Source: an uncultured Spirochaetia bacterium (GTDB taxonomy: Bacteria > Spirochaetota > Brachyspiria > Brachyspirales > Brachyspiraceae). Taken from it: a DNA stretch of 45,875 nt. Positions 16,166 to 25,120 of this stretch are shown one piece after another; within the stretch, counting starts at the first letter, position 1, and the number at the start of each line of letters is the position of its first letter. The DNA lies in the NCBI GenBank assembly GCA_947040495.1, contig CAMRBQ010000013.1:1-45875 (forward strand), read 5' to 3'. The translations under genes were made by a program, and so were the position numbers. Below the pieces are notes generated by a model, which saw only the letters and a list, made by a program, of their open reading frames with translations, did no database searches and was not told the DNA's origin.

Positions 16166-18418
16166 ATGTCAAATTTATTTTCAAAAAATGCCTTAACAGT
16201 ACTTACAAAAAGATATTTAAAAAATGATAAAGACAATGGGAAAATAGAGAGCGTTGAAGATTTATTTCATCGTGTTGCATCTAATATAGCTGAGGGTGAT
16301 AAGGTTTATGATAAAGAGACGGATATAAAAAAGACAGAAAAAATATTTTATGATTTAATGATGAGTAGAAAATTCATGCCAAATTCACCAACACTGATGA
16401 ATGCAGGGCGTGATTTACAACAACTTTCAGCATGCTTTGTTTTGCCTGTCGGTGATTCTATCGATGAAATATTTGAAAGCATAAAACATGCAGCATTAAT
16501 ACATAAATCTGGCGGAGGGACTGGCTTTTCATTCAGCAGCCTTCGACCAAAAAATGATGTTGTAAAAACTACAAGCGGCATTTCAAGTGGTCCTGTATCT
16601 TTTATGAAAGCATTTAATGTAGCTACCGAGGTTATAAAACAAGGTGGCACAAGACGTGGTGCTAATATGGGGATACTGCGTGTTGACCATCCGGATATCA
16701 TGGAATTTATAACAAGCAAAGTAGACCATAATGAACTTAATAATTTTAATATATCTGTTGCCATTACAAATGAATTTATGACCGCCCTTAGAGAAGAAAA
16801 AGAATATAAACTTTATAATCCAAGGTCAAAAGAAGAACAGGGCAAATTAAATGCCAAAGATGTATTTGACCTCATTGTAAATTGTGCTTGGAAAAATGGA
16901 GAGCCCGGTATTGTATTTATTGATGTTATAGATAAATATAATCCCACCCCTGCTATTGGTCGCCTAGAAAGTACAAATCCATGTGGTGAACAGCCACTAC
17001 TACCCTATGAGGCATGTAATCTAGGTTCTATAAATCTTTCACTCTTTGTTGCAAACAATAAAATCGATTATGATGATTTAAAAGATACTATACATAAAAG
17101 CGTTCATTTTTTGGATAATGTTATCGAAATGAATAATTACCCATTGCCTCAAATAGAAAAACTCGCAAGAGAGAATAGAAAAATAGGTCTTGGTGTTATG
17201 GGATTTGCGGATTTATTATTTATGCTAGGAGTTCCATATAATAGTAAAGAAGCAGAAAGTATTGCTTCAGAAATTATGGCATTCATAGACAAAGAGGCAA
17301 AAGAAGCAAGTATAAATATTGCCAAAAAAAGAGGCACATTTGCAAATTATGAACAAAGCATATTCAAAAATAAAAATATAGCATTAAGAAATGCAACTGT
17401 TACAACTATAGCACCAACTGGCACTATAAGTATTATAGCTGATTGTTCAAGCGGTATCGAGCCCATATTTGCCCTAGCCTTCACTCGTAATGTTATGGAC
17501 AATGATAGTTTACCTGAAGTAAATTCAACATTTGAAACTATAGCAAAAAGAGAAGGGTTTTATTCTGAAGAGATTGTCAAAACTGTTGCAAAACAAGGTA
17601 GCGTAAAAGGAATAAAAAGTATTCCAGAAAAATGGCAAAAAGTATTTTGTGTTTCCCATGATATAGAACCTGAGTGGCATATAAGAATACAAGCAGCATT
17701 TCAAAAATATACAGATAATGCAGTATCAAAAACAATTAATTTTTCAAATAGTGCCACAAAAGAAAATATCAAAGAAGCATATCTATTAGCATATACACTT
17801 GGCTGTAAAGGTGTTACTGTCTATCGTGATGGTAGTAGAGACCTTCAAGTTCTTACAATTGGTAGCGAAAACAATAGTACTACTATGCAAGAAACAATTG
17901 TTGATCCACATAATGTAAAGCCACGTGAAAGACCAAAAATAACAGTTGGGCAAACTATAAAAACAAGAACAGCCTGTGGTACACTTTATGTCACAATTAA
18001 TGAAGATGAACATGGACTTTGCGAGGTATTTGCTACAATTGGTAAATCGGGTGGATGTGCTTATAGTCAGGCAGAGGGGCTTAGCAGGCTTATATCATTA
18101 TCGCTACGTTCAGGTATTGATGTCAATTCAATTATAAAGCAACTTAGGGGCATTCGCTGTACTTCACCTATATGGGAAGATGGGGAATTAATACTCTCTT
18201 GTGCTGACGCTATTGGTAGAGTATTAGACATATTTGTACAAAATAGAGATGAAGAGGATAGCCTAAAAAATATCAATGTAAACTTTAATGCAAAGTCATC
18301 AGCAAATAGAACAAATTTCAAAGTCACAGGAGAAACATGCCCAGAATGTTCATCCCCTCTTGAAATGGGAGAAGGATGCATGACTTGCAGAAGTTGTGGT
18401 TATTCTAAATGCTCTTAA
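16166..18418 (+). CDS. nrdJ: Adenosylcobalamin-dependent ribonucleotide reductase (class II)
   Basis: Makes deoxyribonucleotides without oxygen, using a B12-generated thiyl radical. From the ATG it has 750 residues. Family signatures include FMPNSPTLMNAG, HKSGGGTGFSFSSLRP and QGGTRRGANMGIL. The radical Cys273 is in NPCGEQPL, followed by EACNLGSINLS and APTGTISIIADCSSGIEP. A C-terminal TSCPD-type domain starts at TACGTLYVTIN, and the tail has a zinc-ribbon or redox-relay cysteine cluster (CPEC, then CMTCRSC, then KCS). The start was moved from the upstream GTG because GGAGG precedes this ATG. The P-loop ATPase gene follows after 41 bp. Confidence 0.96.
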   Translation: MSNLFSKNALTVLTKRYLKNDKDNGKIESVEDLFHRVASNIAEGDKVYDKETDIKKTEKIFYDLMMSRKFMPNSPTLMNAGRDLQQLSACFVLPVGDSIDEIFESIKHAALIHKSGGGTGFSFSSLRPKNDVVKTTSGISSGPVSFMKAFNVATEVIKQGGTRRGANMGILRVDHPDIMEFITSKVDHNELNNFNISVAITNEFMTALREEKEYKLYNPRSKEEQGKLNAKDVFDLIVNCAWKNGEPGIVFIDVIDKYNPTPAIGRLESTNPCGEQPLLPYEACNLGSINLSLFVANNKIDYDDLKDTIHKSVHFLDNVIEMNNYPLPQIEKLARENRKIGLGVMGFADLLFMLGVPYNSKEAESIASEIMAFIDKEAKEASINIAKKRGTFANYEQSIFKNKNIALRNATVTTIAPTGTISIIADCSSGIEPIFALAFTRNVMDNDSLPEVNSTFETIAKREGFYSEEIVKTVAKQGSVKGIKSIPEKWQKVFCVSHDIEPEWHIRIQAAFQKYTDNAVSKTINFSNSATKENIKEAYLLAYTLGCKGVTVYRDGSRDLQVLTIGSENNSTTMQETIVDPHNVKPRERPKITVGQTIKTRTACGTLYVTINEDEHGLCEVFATIGKSGGCAYSQAEGLSRLISLSLRSGIDVNSIIKQLRGIRCTSPIWEDGELILSCADAIGRVLDIFVQNRDEEDSLKNINVNFNAKSSANRTNFKVTGETCPECSSPLEMGEGCMTCRSCGYSKCS

Positions 18419-18459
18419 GTTGTATATCATTTTTTTTATAAATATATTAATATTATAAA

Positions 18460-19173
18460 ATGCTAAAAAAAATAAATGAAAATATTATAGATGACAAAAG
18501 AGTTCGGATAATAGCAGGGCATTATGGTAGTGGGAAGACTACTTTTGCCCTCAACTATGCCCTGCAACTTTCTGAGCTTGGTACAAAAAATATATCTGTA
18601 TCCGACTTGGATGTTGTAAATCCATATTTTAGGCTAAGAGAACATAGGTCTTTATTTGATACAAAAAATATAAGGCTACTAGGCTCGCTTATAAAAGAAA
18701 CGGCTAGTGATTTGCCTGCTGTATCATCTGATGTACTAACTTCTATATATGATAAAACTGTAAATGCTATAATTGATTTGGGAGGTGATGAAACGGGAAG
18801 CCGTGCATTTGCTACATTCAAAGAACATATAGATAAAAATGAAACCGATTTATTTATAGTCGTAAATACAAATCGTGAGGCAACACAAAATATTGATGAT
18901 ATAATATTTTATATGGAAAGTATTGAAAGAACAATCGAAGTGAAAACAACAGCAATTATTTCAAATAGCCATTTAATGAATTATACTACAGCCAGTGATG
19001 TAATAAATGGATTTAATATTTCAGAGCAAGTGGCTAAAATAAAAAATATAGATACTCGATATGTTCTGATTGACCAGCCAATGACTAGCTACATTGATGA
19101 AATATCGAATCATATTGACAAAGAAAAAATATTTATACTTGATTATAGTGTTCGAGAAGATTATCTTAGGTAG
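18460..19173 (+). CDS. P-loop ATPase of the MinD/ParA-CobB type, unknown role
   Basis: Predicted cytoplasmic nucleotide-binding protein of 237 residues. The P-loop GHYGSGKTTFALNYA is at 20-34. SVSDLDVVNPYFRLRE (about 46-61) resembles the switch region of SIMIBI-class ATPases, and AIIDLGGDETGSRAFA is the Walker B region. No DNA-binding, membrane or cofactor domain is visible. Similar stand-alone ATPases occur in other anaerobes, but I cannot name a function. There is no clear ribosome site and the gap to nrdJ is 41 bp, so cotranscription with nrdJ is likely. The sequence after its stop is decayed. Confidence 0.75.
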   Translation: MLKKINENIIDDKRVRIIAGHYGSGKTTFALNYALQLSELGTKNISVSDLDVVNPYFRLREHRSLFDTKNIRLLGSLIKETASDLPAVSSDVLTSIYDKTVNAIIDLGGDETGSRAFATFKEHIDKNETDLFIVVNTNREATQNIDDIIFYMESIERTIEVKTTAIISNSHLMNYTTASDVINGFNISEQVAKIKNIDTRYVLIDQPMTSYIDEISNHIDKEKIFILDYSVREDYLR

Positions 19174-19182
19174 GGTAAATAA

Positions 19183-19422
19183 ATATTAAGCAGAAAGCTA
19201 AATTTTATAGAATTTAAAAAAGAAAATACACTATGGATTTTTGAACCAAAACAATACTCTATATCAGAAGAAGAAACAACGATAACAACAGAACCAAAAA
19301 CAGATTTTTGGCAACGTACTTATTATGAATTTAGAAATGATAATGCTCCTGCTCTTTTGACAAATATAGAAGAGCAGTATTTCTTATTTACCGTAAAAAC
19401 AAATTTCAAGGCTTATAAGTAA
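19183..19422 (+). pseudogene. Remnant of a DUF1349 family gene
   Basis: An open stretch of 79 codons with no ATG, ending at TAA (19420-19422). Its translation contains NTLWIFEPKQYSI, TTEPKTDFWQRTYYEFRND and YFLFTVKTNFKAYK, which match my memory of the N-terminal part of DUF1349 proteins (concanavalin-like fold, about 180-200 residues). The start codon is missing and the frame ends where the family would continue with the DQCG region, so both ends are lost. It sits immediately before a patch of degenerate repeats. The family call is from memory of the conserved pattern. Confidence 0.65.
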
Positions 19423-19436
19423 TAGCCCGCTCTAAT

Positions 19437-19580
19437 GCAATCTAAAATACAAATATAAATGTATGTTAGATAAACTCTATAATGTCCAACCTAAGTGGCA
19501 GCCAACCTAAGTATATTTAAATTCTAGATAAACTGCACAACGCCCTACTTAAGCCTACGCAGTATCTAGTGCTTGAAATG
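19437..19580. repeat. Degenerate tandem repeat patch with core copy R2
   Basis: Two related units: one at about 19470-19503, opening GTTAGATAAACT and containing CCAACCTAAG, and one at about 19522-19564, opening CTAGATAAACT and containing CCCTACTTAAG. CCAACCTAAGT occurs twice (19486-19496, 19502-19512). The 18-nt core is 19547-19564. The left part resembles 40724-40770 over about 45 bp. The right end overlaps the last codons of purH. Confidence 0.6.
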
Positions 19581-21080
19581 CCTGATATTTGTAAATACCA
19601 TACTAATTCCATATTTATCGCAAGCATCGATAGACTCTTTATCTTTCAAAGAACCACCCGGTTGAATAATCGCACTAACATTATTTTTATAGCATTCATC
19701 TACTACGTCGCTAAATGGAAAGAACGCATCACTAGCCATAACAAAATCTTCCCCACTTCCTGCTCGCTCTATAGCCTCTTTCGCCGCCCATATTCTATTG
19801 GTTTGACCGCCGCCAATCCCAGTAGCCTTTTTATCTTTGGCAATAACAATGGCATTTGATTTTACATATTTACAAACTTTCATAGCAAATATTAAATCTT
19901 CTAATTCTTTATCAGTTGGTCTTAATTTTGTAACAACTTTTATATCTTTAGCAAATTGTGCATCAACATCTTGAACAAGCATACCACCGTCAACTTTGAT
20001 ATATTCAATTTTATCATTTGGTTTTTGTTTACATTCGATAATACGAAGATTTTTTTTCTCTCTCAAAACATTAAGAGCAGTCTCTGTAAATGATGGAGCG
20101 ATGACTATTTCCAAAAATATTTTTATTAATTCTTTTGCAGTTTTTTCATTGACCTCGCTATTTATCGCAACAATGCCACCAAATATAGACATACTGTCGC
20201 ATTCATAACATTTTGTATATGCCTCAAAAACACTATTGCCAATAGCAACACCACATGGGGTCGAATGCTTTACAGCAACAGAGCATATATCATGGTCAAA
20301 ATCATTTGCAATCTTCCAAGCCAAATCCATATCACGTATATTATTAAAAGATAGATCTTTGCCACCAAGCTGTTTAAAATCTCTCATAGCCCCCTTCTCT
20401 GTTGTACTAACATAGAAACTAGCATTTTGATGTGGATTTTCCCCATACCTCATTGTGCCTTGCTTTTTATATGAAGCATTTATATATTCGGGCATGGCTT
20501 TACTATCATCAAAAAGAAAATTAGAGATAGCCGCATCATAAGCAGCCGTATTATTAAATACTTTGGCAGAAAGATGTTTTCTTGTTTCAAATGATACATC
20601 ATTATTTTCTTCTAATTCTTTGATTATTATTTCATAGTCATTTGGGTCAATCAGAGGCACTACGTCTTTAAATGATTTGCCCGCACTTCTAAGCATTGAA
20701 GGACCGCCTATATCTATAAACTCTATTTTTTCTTCAAATGAAATATCACGCTGCACCTCATTATAAAATGGATAGAGATTTACAATGACCATGTCTATTT
20801 CATTTATACCAAATTTTTCTATTGTTTCCATATGAGCCTTATTATCACGAACAGCCAAAATTCCACCATGTATATTTGGATGTAGAGTTTTCACCCTGCC
20901 GTCCAACATCTCTGGAAACTTTGTTATCTCAGATATTTCTATTGCATCAACACCATTGTCGGCTAGATATTTAAATGTACCGCCTGTAGAAATTATTTGT
21001 GTATTATTTTTCACAAGAAAGTTTGCCAATACAAGTAAATTTGATTTGTCATATACAGATATCAAAGCCCTTTTTATCAT
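19566..21080 (-). CDS. purH: Bifunctional AICAR formyltransferase / IMP cyclohydrolase PurH
   Basis: Last two steps of IMP synthesis. The N-terminal IMP cyclohydrolase (about 1-195) has [33 protein letters not shown] and [12 protein letters not shown]. The C-terminal AICAR transformylase has [22 protein letters not shown], the catalytic-type [11 protein letters not shown] and GGGQTNR, ending in the family-typical NIRHFKH. The 504 residues are full length. AAGGA lies about 10 nt upstream of the ATG, and a promoter lies at 21116-21144. It appears to be transcribed alone. The stop is 2 bp from repeat core R2. Confidence 0.97.
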   Translation of the reverse strand: MIKRALISVYDKSNLLVLANFLVKNNTQIISTGGTFKYLADNGVDAIEISEITKFPEMLDGRVKTLHPNIHGGILAVRDNKAHMETIEKFGINEIDMVIVNLYPFYNEVQRDISFEEKIEFIDIGGPSMLRSAGKSFKDVVPLIDPNDYEIIIKELEENNDVSFETRKHLSAKVFNNTAAYDAAISNFLFDDSKAMPEYINASYKKQGTMRYGENPHQNASFYVSTTEKGAMRDFKQLGGKDLSFNNIRDMDLAWKIANDFDHDICSVAVKHSTPCGVAIGNSVFEAYTKCYECDSMSIFGGIVAINSEVNEKTAKELIKIFLEIVIAPSFTETALNVLREKKNLRIIECKQKPNDKIEYIKVDGGMLVQDVDAQFAKDIKVVTKLRPTDKELEDLIFAMKVCKYVKSNAIVIAKDKKATGIGGGQTNRIWAAKEAIERAGSGEDFVMASDAFFPFSDVVDECYKNNVSAIIQPGGSLKDKESIDACDKYGISMVFTNIRHFKH

Positions 21081-21115
21081 ATTTTTATGTCCTTTATGGG
21101 TATTTAGATATTTAT

Positions 21116-21144
21116 AATATAATTTATATCAGATAAAATTACAA
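21116..21144 (-). promoter_or_regulatory. purH promoter
   Basis: Minus strand TTGTAA (21144-21139), 17-bp spacer, TATATT (21121-21116), leader about 29 nt. Confidence 0.6.
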
Positions 21145-21232
21145 TAAAAGTATTTTTATATACCATTATATTTTAATGTTTTAGCCTGTCGCTTAAATAC
21201 GAAAACTAAAAATATTATAAAAAAATTAAATA

Positions 21233-21260
21233 TTGTTTATTTTTTAAACTAGTATAAAAT
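21233..21260 (+). promoter_or_regulatory. Possible cca promoter
   Basis: TTGTTT (21233-21238), 16-bp spacer, TAAAAT (21255-21260). It implies an unusually long leader of about 90 nt, so a closer unrecognised promoter is possible. Confidence 0.4.
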
Positions 21261-21358
21261 GCTTCGGACATGGAATTGGCTTATTTCAAGATTAAATTAA
21301 TATAAAATTTAAATAGAAAATATAGATGCTTCCATTATAATAGTCGGAGCTTGTTAAA

Positions 21359-22741
21359 TTGATAGAATTAAATTATAAAGATATAATACCTAATGCTGTA
21401 AAAAAAATATCAGAAATTTTAGATAAACATAACTTTCAATGTTATTTAGTTGGTGGTGCAGTAAGAGATTATAAACGTGGCTGTATTCCAAAAGAATTTG
21501 ATATTGCAACAAATGCCCTACCCGAAAATGTTATTTCTATATTTAAACATACTGTACCCACAGGTATAAAGCATGGGACAATACTTGTCATAATTGATGG
21601 GATGCATGTAGAGATTACAACATTTAGGGCTGATGGTGAATATTCGGATGGCAGAAGACCTGATACTGTTTCATATTCAAAGACAATAGAAGAAGATTTA
21701 AGCAGAAGAGATTTTACTATAAATGCTATGGCATTAAATTTACAAGATTATTCTTTCGTAGATTTATTCAATGGGCAAAATGATTTAAATAATAAAATAA
21801 TAAAAACTGTTGGAAATCCATACGAAAGATTCAAAGAAGATGGGCTTCGTATTATGAGGGCCATCCGATTTTCAAGTAGATTTGATTTTAATATCGAAGA
21901 AGAAACGTATAATGCTATGTTAGATTCTATTAATATGATTGAGCGTATTGCAAATGAAAGGATACGTGAAGAGTTTAATGGTATTTTATTATCTAACAAT
22001 ACATTTAGAGGAATAGAGATACTTAGAGAAACTGGTATCCTTGATATTATTATGCCTGAGCTTATGGAAGGCTATGGTGTAGACCAAAATAAATATCATA
22101 AGTATGACATATACTATCATAATTTACGCACTCTCGAAGCTGTTGAAGAAGAAAGTGACGAACATCTTACCCTACTCATAAAAATTGCCGCCCTTTTTCA
22201 TGATGTAGCAAAGCCATTTGTAAAAAAGAAAATAGAAAAACATAATGAAGATGTATATTATAATCATGAAATAGTGGGTGCTGCTATAACAAAAAAAATA
22301 ATGCGAAGATTGAAATATTCAAATAGCGATATCGATTTCGTTACATTACTTATACGACATCATATGTTTTATTATCAAAGCGACTGGACTGACGGTGCTG
22401 TTAGAAGATTTATGAACAATGTTGGAATACCAAATATTAGAGCATTATTAAAATTACGTGAAGCTGATAGAATTGGAAGTGGCAAAAAACAAAATCGTAA
22501 AAGCGATGCTATAGATAGATTGCTTGAACGTATAGAAATTATCATTGAACAAGAGAATGCTATCACAGTGAGAGACCTTAACATTAAGGGTGGTGATTTG
22601 ATACGTGAGTTTAACCTCAAAGAAGGTATTATTATTGGGCGTGTTTTGAATTATTTACTTGAAACTATCCTTGATGAGCCAGAAGCGAATAGTTATGAAA
22701 CATTATTAAGCAAAGCAAGTGAATATATTAAAAATAGTTAA
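21359..22741 (+). CDS. cca: CCA tRNA nucleotidyltransferase / polyA polymerase family, with HD domain
   Basis: Adds or repairs the 3' CCA of tRNAs. The N-terminal class II nucleotidyltransferase head has LVGGAVRDYKRG (30-41) and KEFDIATNALP (45-55), where the metal-binding pair reads Glu46-x-Asp48 rather than Asp-x-Asp. Further motifs are TFRADGEY, EDLSRRDFTINAMA and RFKEDGLRIMRAIRF. A downstream HD domain carries FHDVAKP (about 276), consistent with the long 460-residue form. The start is TTG with GGAG about 10 nt upstream. Poly(A) polymerase activity cannot be ruled out by sequence. An A/T-only 9-bp hairpin (22743-22765) follows the stop. Confidence 0.9.
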   Translation: MIELNYKDIIPNAVKKISEILDKHNFQCYLVGGAVRDYKRGCIPKEFDIATNALPENVISIFKHTVPTGIKHGTILVIIDGMHVEITTFRADGEYSDGRRPDTVSYSKTIEEDLSRRDFTINAMALNLQDYSFVDLFNGQNDLNNKIIKTVGNPYERFKEDGLRIMRAIRFSSRFDFNIEEETYNAMLDSINMIERIANERIREEFNGILLSNNTFRGIEILRETGILDIIMPELMEGYGVDQNKYHKYDIYYHNLRTLEAVEEESDEHLTLLIKIAALFHDVAKPFVKKKIEKHNEDVYYNHEIVGAAITKKIMRRLKYSNSDIDFVTLLIRHHMFYYQSDWTDGAVRRFMNNVGIPNIRALLKLREADRIGSGKKQNRKSDAIDRLLERIEIIIEQENAITVRDLNIKGGDLIREFNLKEGIIIGRVLNYLLETILDEPEANSYETLLSKASEYIKNS

Positions 22742-22742
22742 A

Positions 22743-22765
22743 TATAATATTAAATAAATATTATA
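22743..22765 (+). terminator. Possible A/T-only hairpin after cca
   Basis: Perfect 9-bp stem TATAATATT (22743-22751) and AATATTATA (22757-22765) with a 5-nt loop, 2 nt after the stop. No T-run follows, so it is a weak terminator candidate. Confidence 0.3.
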
Positions 22766-22815
22766 CTACCAAGCAATTTATCTTAGAAAAAATTATTTAG
22801 AACACTTTTATAATT

Positions 22816-23967
22816 ATGATATATTTAGACAATGCAGCAACTACTAGTACAAAGCCAGACGATGTTATAATCGCTATAAATAATTATCTAAAAAATGGCA
22901 CAGCTAATGCAAGCCGTAGCACGCATGAAAAATCTATTGAAGCCTCGAGAACTGTCTATGATACAAGGCTATTACTTGCAAATATGTTTGGTATTAATGA
23001 TGAGCAAAGAATTATATTTACCTCTAATGCAACACATTCTATAAACATTGCATTGAAAGGTATATTAAAAAATGGTGATAATGTTTTAATTACAGGTATA
23101 TCTCATAATGCTATAGTGAGGCCGCTTGAAAAATTAAAAGAAAGTGGAATAAATATTATAACCGCTGATTGTAATAACGATGGTAATATTGATATATCAA
23201 AATATAAAAAGATACTAACTAAAAATAAAATTAGGCTCACAGTTCTAACGCATGCAAGCAATGTAAATGGTATCATTCATCCAATAGAAGAGTTGTCGAG
23301 TATAGCAAAAAATAGTAACAGCCTAATACTTCTTGACGCGGCACAAACAGCAGCACTTATAAAAATTGATATAAATAAATTAAATATAGATTTACTTTCT
23401 ATCACAGGACATAAATCTCTTTATGCGACTCAGGGTATAGGGGCATTAATATTAAATGATAATTTCGATTATAATATATTAAATACATTAATTGAGGGAG
23501 GCACTGGTAGTAAAAGTGAAGAGACAATTCAGCCAAATATAATCCCTGATAAATATGAGGCGGGGACATTAAATGGTATAGGGATTGCTTCATTAAATGC
23601 TTCAATAAAATGGATAAATAACTATGGTATAGATAATCTTTTAAGCCATGAAAAACACCTTAGAGCAAAACTATATGAAGGCATTGTTGGATTAAAAAAT
23701 ATATCAATACAATCAACAAATAATCATGATGATTATGTTGGCATTCTTAGTATGACTATGGACAATAAAGAAATCGATGATGTTGGCTATATATTAGAAA
23801 GTAAATATAAAATACTCACGAGGATTGGGCTACATTGTGCCCCGCTCACACATTCCTATCTAGGTACTTTTCCAAAAGGCTCAATAAGATTTTCTTTTTC
23901 TATATTTAATACGCTAGAAGAAGTATGCTTCGTTATAAATGCAATAAAAGAAATAGCTCAGCCATAA
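22816..23967 (+). CDS. Cysteine desulfurase family aminotransferase (class V)
   Basis: PLP enzyme of the NifS/SufS-like class V group. DNAATT (5-10) opens the protein. His146 (THASNVNG) stacks on PLP, Asp174 is in LLDAAQT, and the Schiff-base Lys200 is in ITGHKSLYATQG. EGGTGSKS (about 232-239) marks the subfamily usually called cysteine desulfurase family protein. The cysteine in GLHCAPL near 340 is in the persulfide loop position. The C-terminal RFSFSIFNT is typical. The length of 383 is normal. No Fe-S scaffold gene is adjacent, so its sulfur acceptor is unknown. It converges on the glycosyltransferase gene with only 4 bp between stops. Confidence 0.85.
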   Translation: MIYLDNAATTSTKPDDVIIAINNYLKNGTANASRSTHEKSIEASRTVYDTRLLLANMFGINDEQRIIFTSNATHSINIALKGILKNGDNVLITGISHNAIVRPLEKLKESGINIITADCNNDGNIDISKYKKILTKNKIRLTVLTHASNVNGIIHPIEELSSIAKNSNSLILLDAAQTAALIKIDINKLNIDLLSITGHKSLYATQGIGALILNDNFDYNILNTLIEGGTGSKSEETIQPNIIPDKYEAGTLNGIGIASLNASIKWINNYGIDNLLSHEKHLRAKLYEGIVGLKNISIQSTNNHDDYVGILSMTMDNKEIDDVGYILESKYKILTRIGLHCAPLTHSYLGTFPKGSIRFSFSIFNTLEEVCFVINAIKEIAQP

Positions 23968-23971
23968 ATAA

Positions 23972-25099
23972 TTATTTTATTAGAGATAGTAGAGAATCCA
24001 CATGAGACTCTATTGTAAAGTCTTCTTCGAGTAGATTCTTGCCATTAGCAGCAAGTGTGTATATATCATCATCGACACATTTAATCATCGCATTTGTTAA
24101 TAACAATGGATTAGATGTATCTATAATAATAGCATTAACATCATCTGTAGCAATTTCACTAACACTACTTTTTCTATCAATTATAGGCACAGAGTTATAA
24201 GCCCAAGAAGCAAATAAAGTCATATCAAAACTTTCATTTTTATGCGTATTTATTATAAAACTTGAAGATGCTATGAGTGGTAATTGATTATCTAATGAAG
24301 ATTCTATAAATTCAACATTGTCCTTTATCCCCAAAATAGATACTTGGTTTTGTATATCTAAGTAATTATTTGAATGCATCAAAATTACAAGATTGATATC
24401 TGTTCTCTTTGTAATATTCAAAAAATTATAAAATGATATTATAGTATTTTCTATATCATATTTTTTATAATTTTCATTAGTAAGAAGTAAAAATACTTTC
24501 CTTTTTTCTACAAAGTTTATATTTTTAAGAAATGATTTCGATACACATGGATATAATACATTAAAATTTTTATTACACATATAAGAAGCAAGAGTTGCAT
24601 TAAGTTTTGATGAGCTGATATTTATATCTATAAAGTCGCTATAATAGATATATGAATTATAATTTTTAATCCCAAATATTTTTGCTTTACTTATTTTCAA
24701 ACCACTTAAAATGAAACTCTCTTCCAAAGAATATCCCTTTATAATATGTGGGTCATCATACATATATTTTATAGTTTTTGGACAAAATAATTTTTTTCTT
24801 TCTCTCCCTTCTTTTATCATAGCAAGCACAAATGAAGCGGGATAATCATATGCTATAATGGCATTATATTTATTTATATTTTTAATAATTTTAGAGGTAG
24901 CCATTTTTGATATAAAAAAATTATCTTTTATGGATGTTTTTTTTTTAATTATGCAAGATGAAAAATTTGATGCAAATGAATTAGAATATGCTGTAACTTT
25001 AATCTGCCTTTTATATAACTCATCCATAACAGAAAATATAAAATCCCTCTTGAAAGAAGTTTTATTTAAATCATTTACAATTATAGCAATTTCTTTCAA
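23972..25099 (-). CDS. Probable GT-B (family 4-like) glycosyltransferase
   Basis: A 375-residue cytoplasmic protein with two Rossmann-like halves. The C-terminal half (about 200-375) has the layout of GT4 enzymes: VFLLLTNENYKKYD, an INLVILMHS strand, LGIKDNVEFIES, and a donor-site-like INTHKNESFDMTLFASWAYNSVPI where the usual EGFG-type glutamate is Glu in NESF. The N-terminal half is divergent. The start is TTG with AAAGGAGG 7 nt upstream. It follows the M20 peptidase gene by 21 bp and is probably cotranscribed. Substrates are unknown. The family call rests on fold pattern rather than strong motifs. Confidence 0.65.
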   Translation of the reverse strand: MKEIAIIVNDLNKTSFKRDFIFSVMDELYKRQIKVTAYSNSFASNFSSCIIKKKTSIKDNFFISKMATSKIIKNINKYNAIIAYDYPASFVLAMIKEGRERKKLFCPKTIKYMYDDPHIIKGYSLEESFILSGLKISKAKIFGIKNYNSYIYYSDFIDINISSSKLNATLASYMCNKNFNVLYPCVSKSFLKNINFVEKRKVFLLLTNENYKKYDIENTIISFYNFLNITKRTDINLVILMHSNNYLDIQNQVSILGIKDNVEFIESSLDNQLPLIASSSFIINTHKNESFDMTLFASWAYNSVPIIDRKSSVSEIATDDVNAIIIDTSNPLLLTNAMIKCVDDDIYTLAANGKNLLEEDFTIESHVDSLLSLIK

Positions 25100-25120
25100 T
25101 ATCTAGCCTCCTTTTATATT

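Larger units (their letters stand above)
21081..21358. other. Intergenic region between purH and cca
   Basis: A 278-bp A/T-rich gap between divergent genes, with a promoter for each. I see no protein-like frame, and no convincing RNA structure in the roughly 90-nt leader of cca. Confidence 0.5.

Noticed and set aside
21267-21358. Structured RNA in the long cca leader
   Set aside because: Repeated ATGCTTC and a partial GCTTC/GGAGC pairing were noted, but they do not form a convincing stem.
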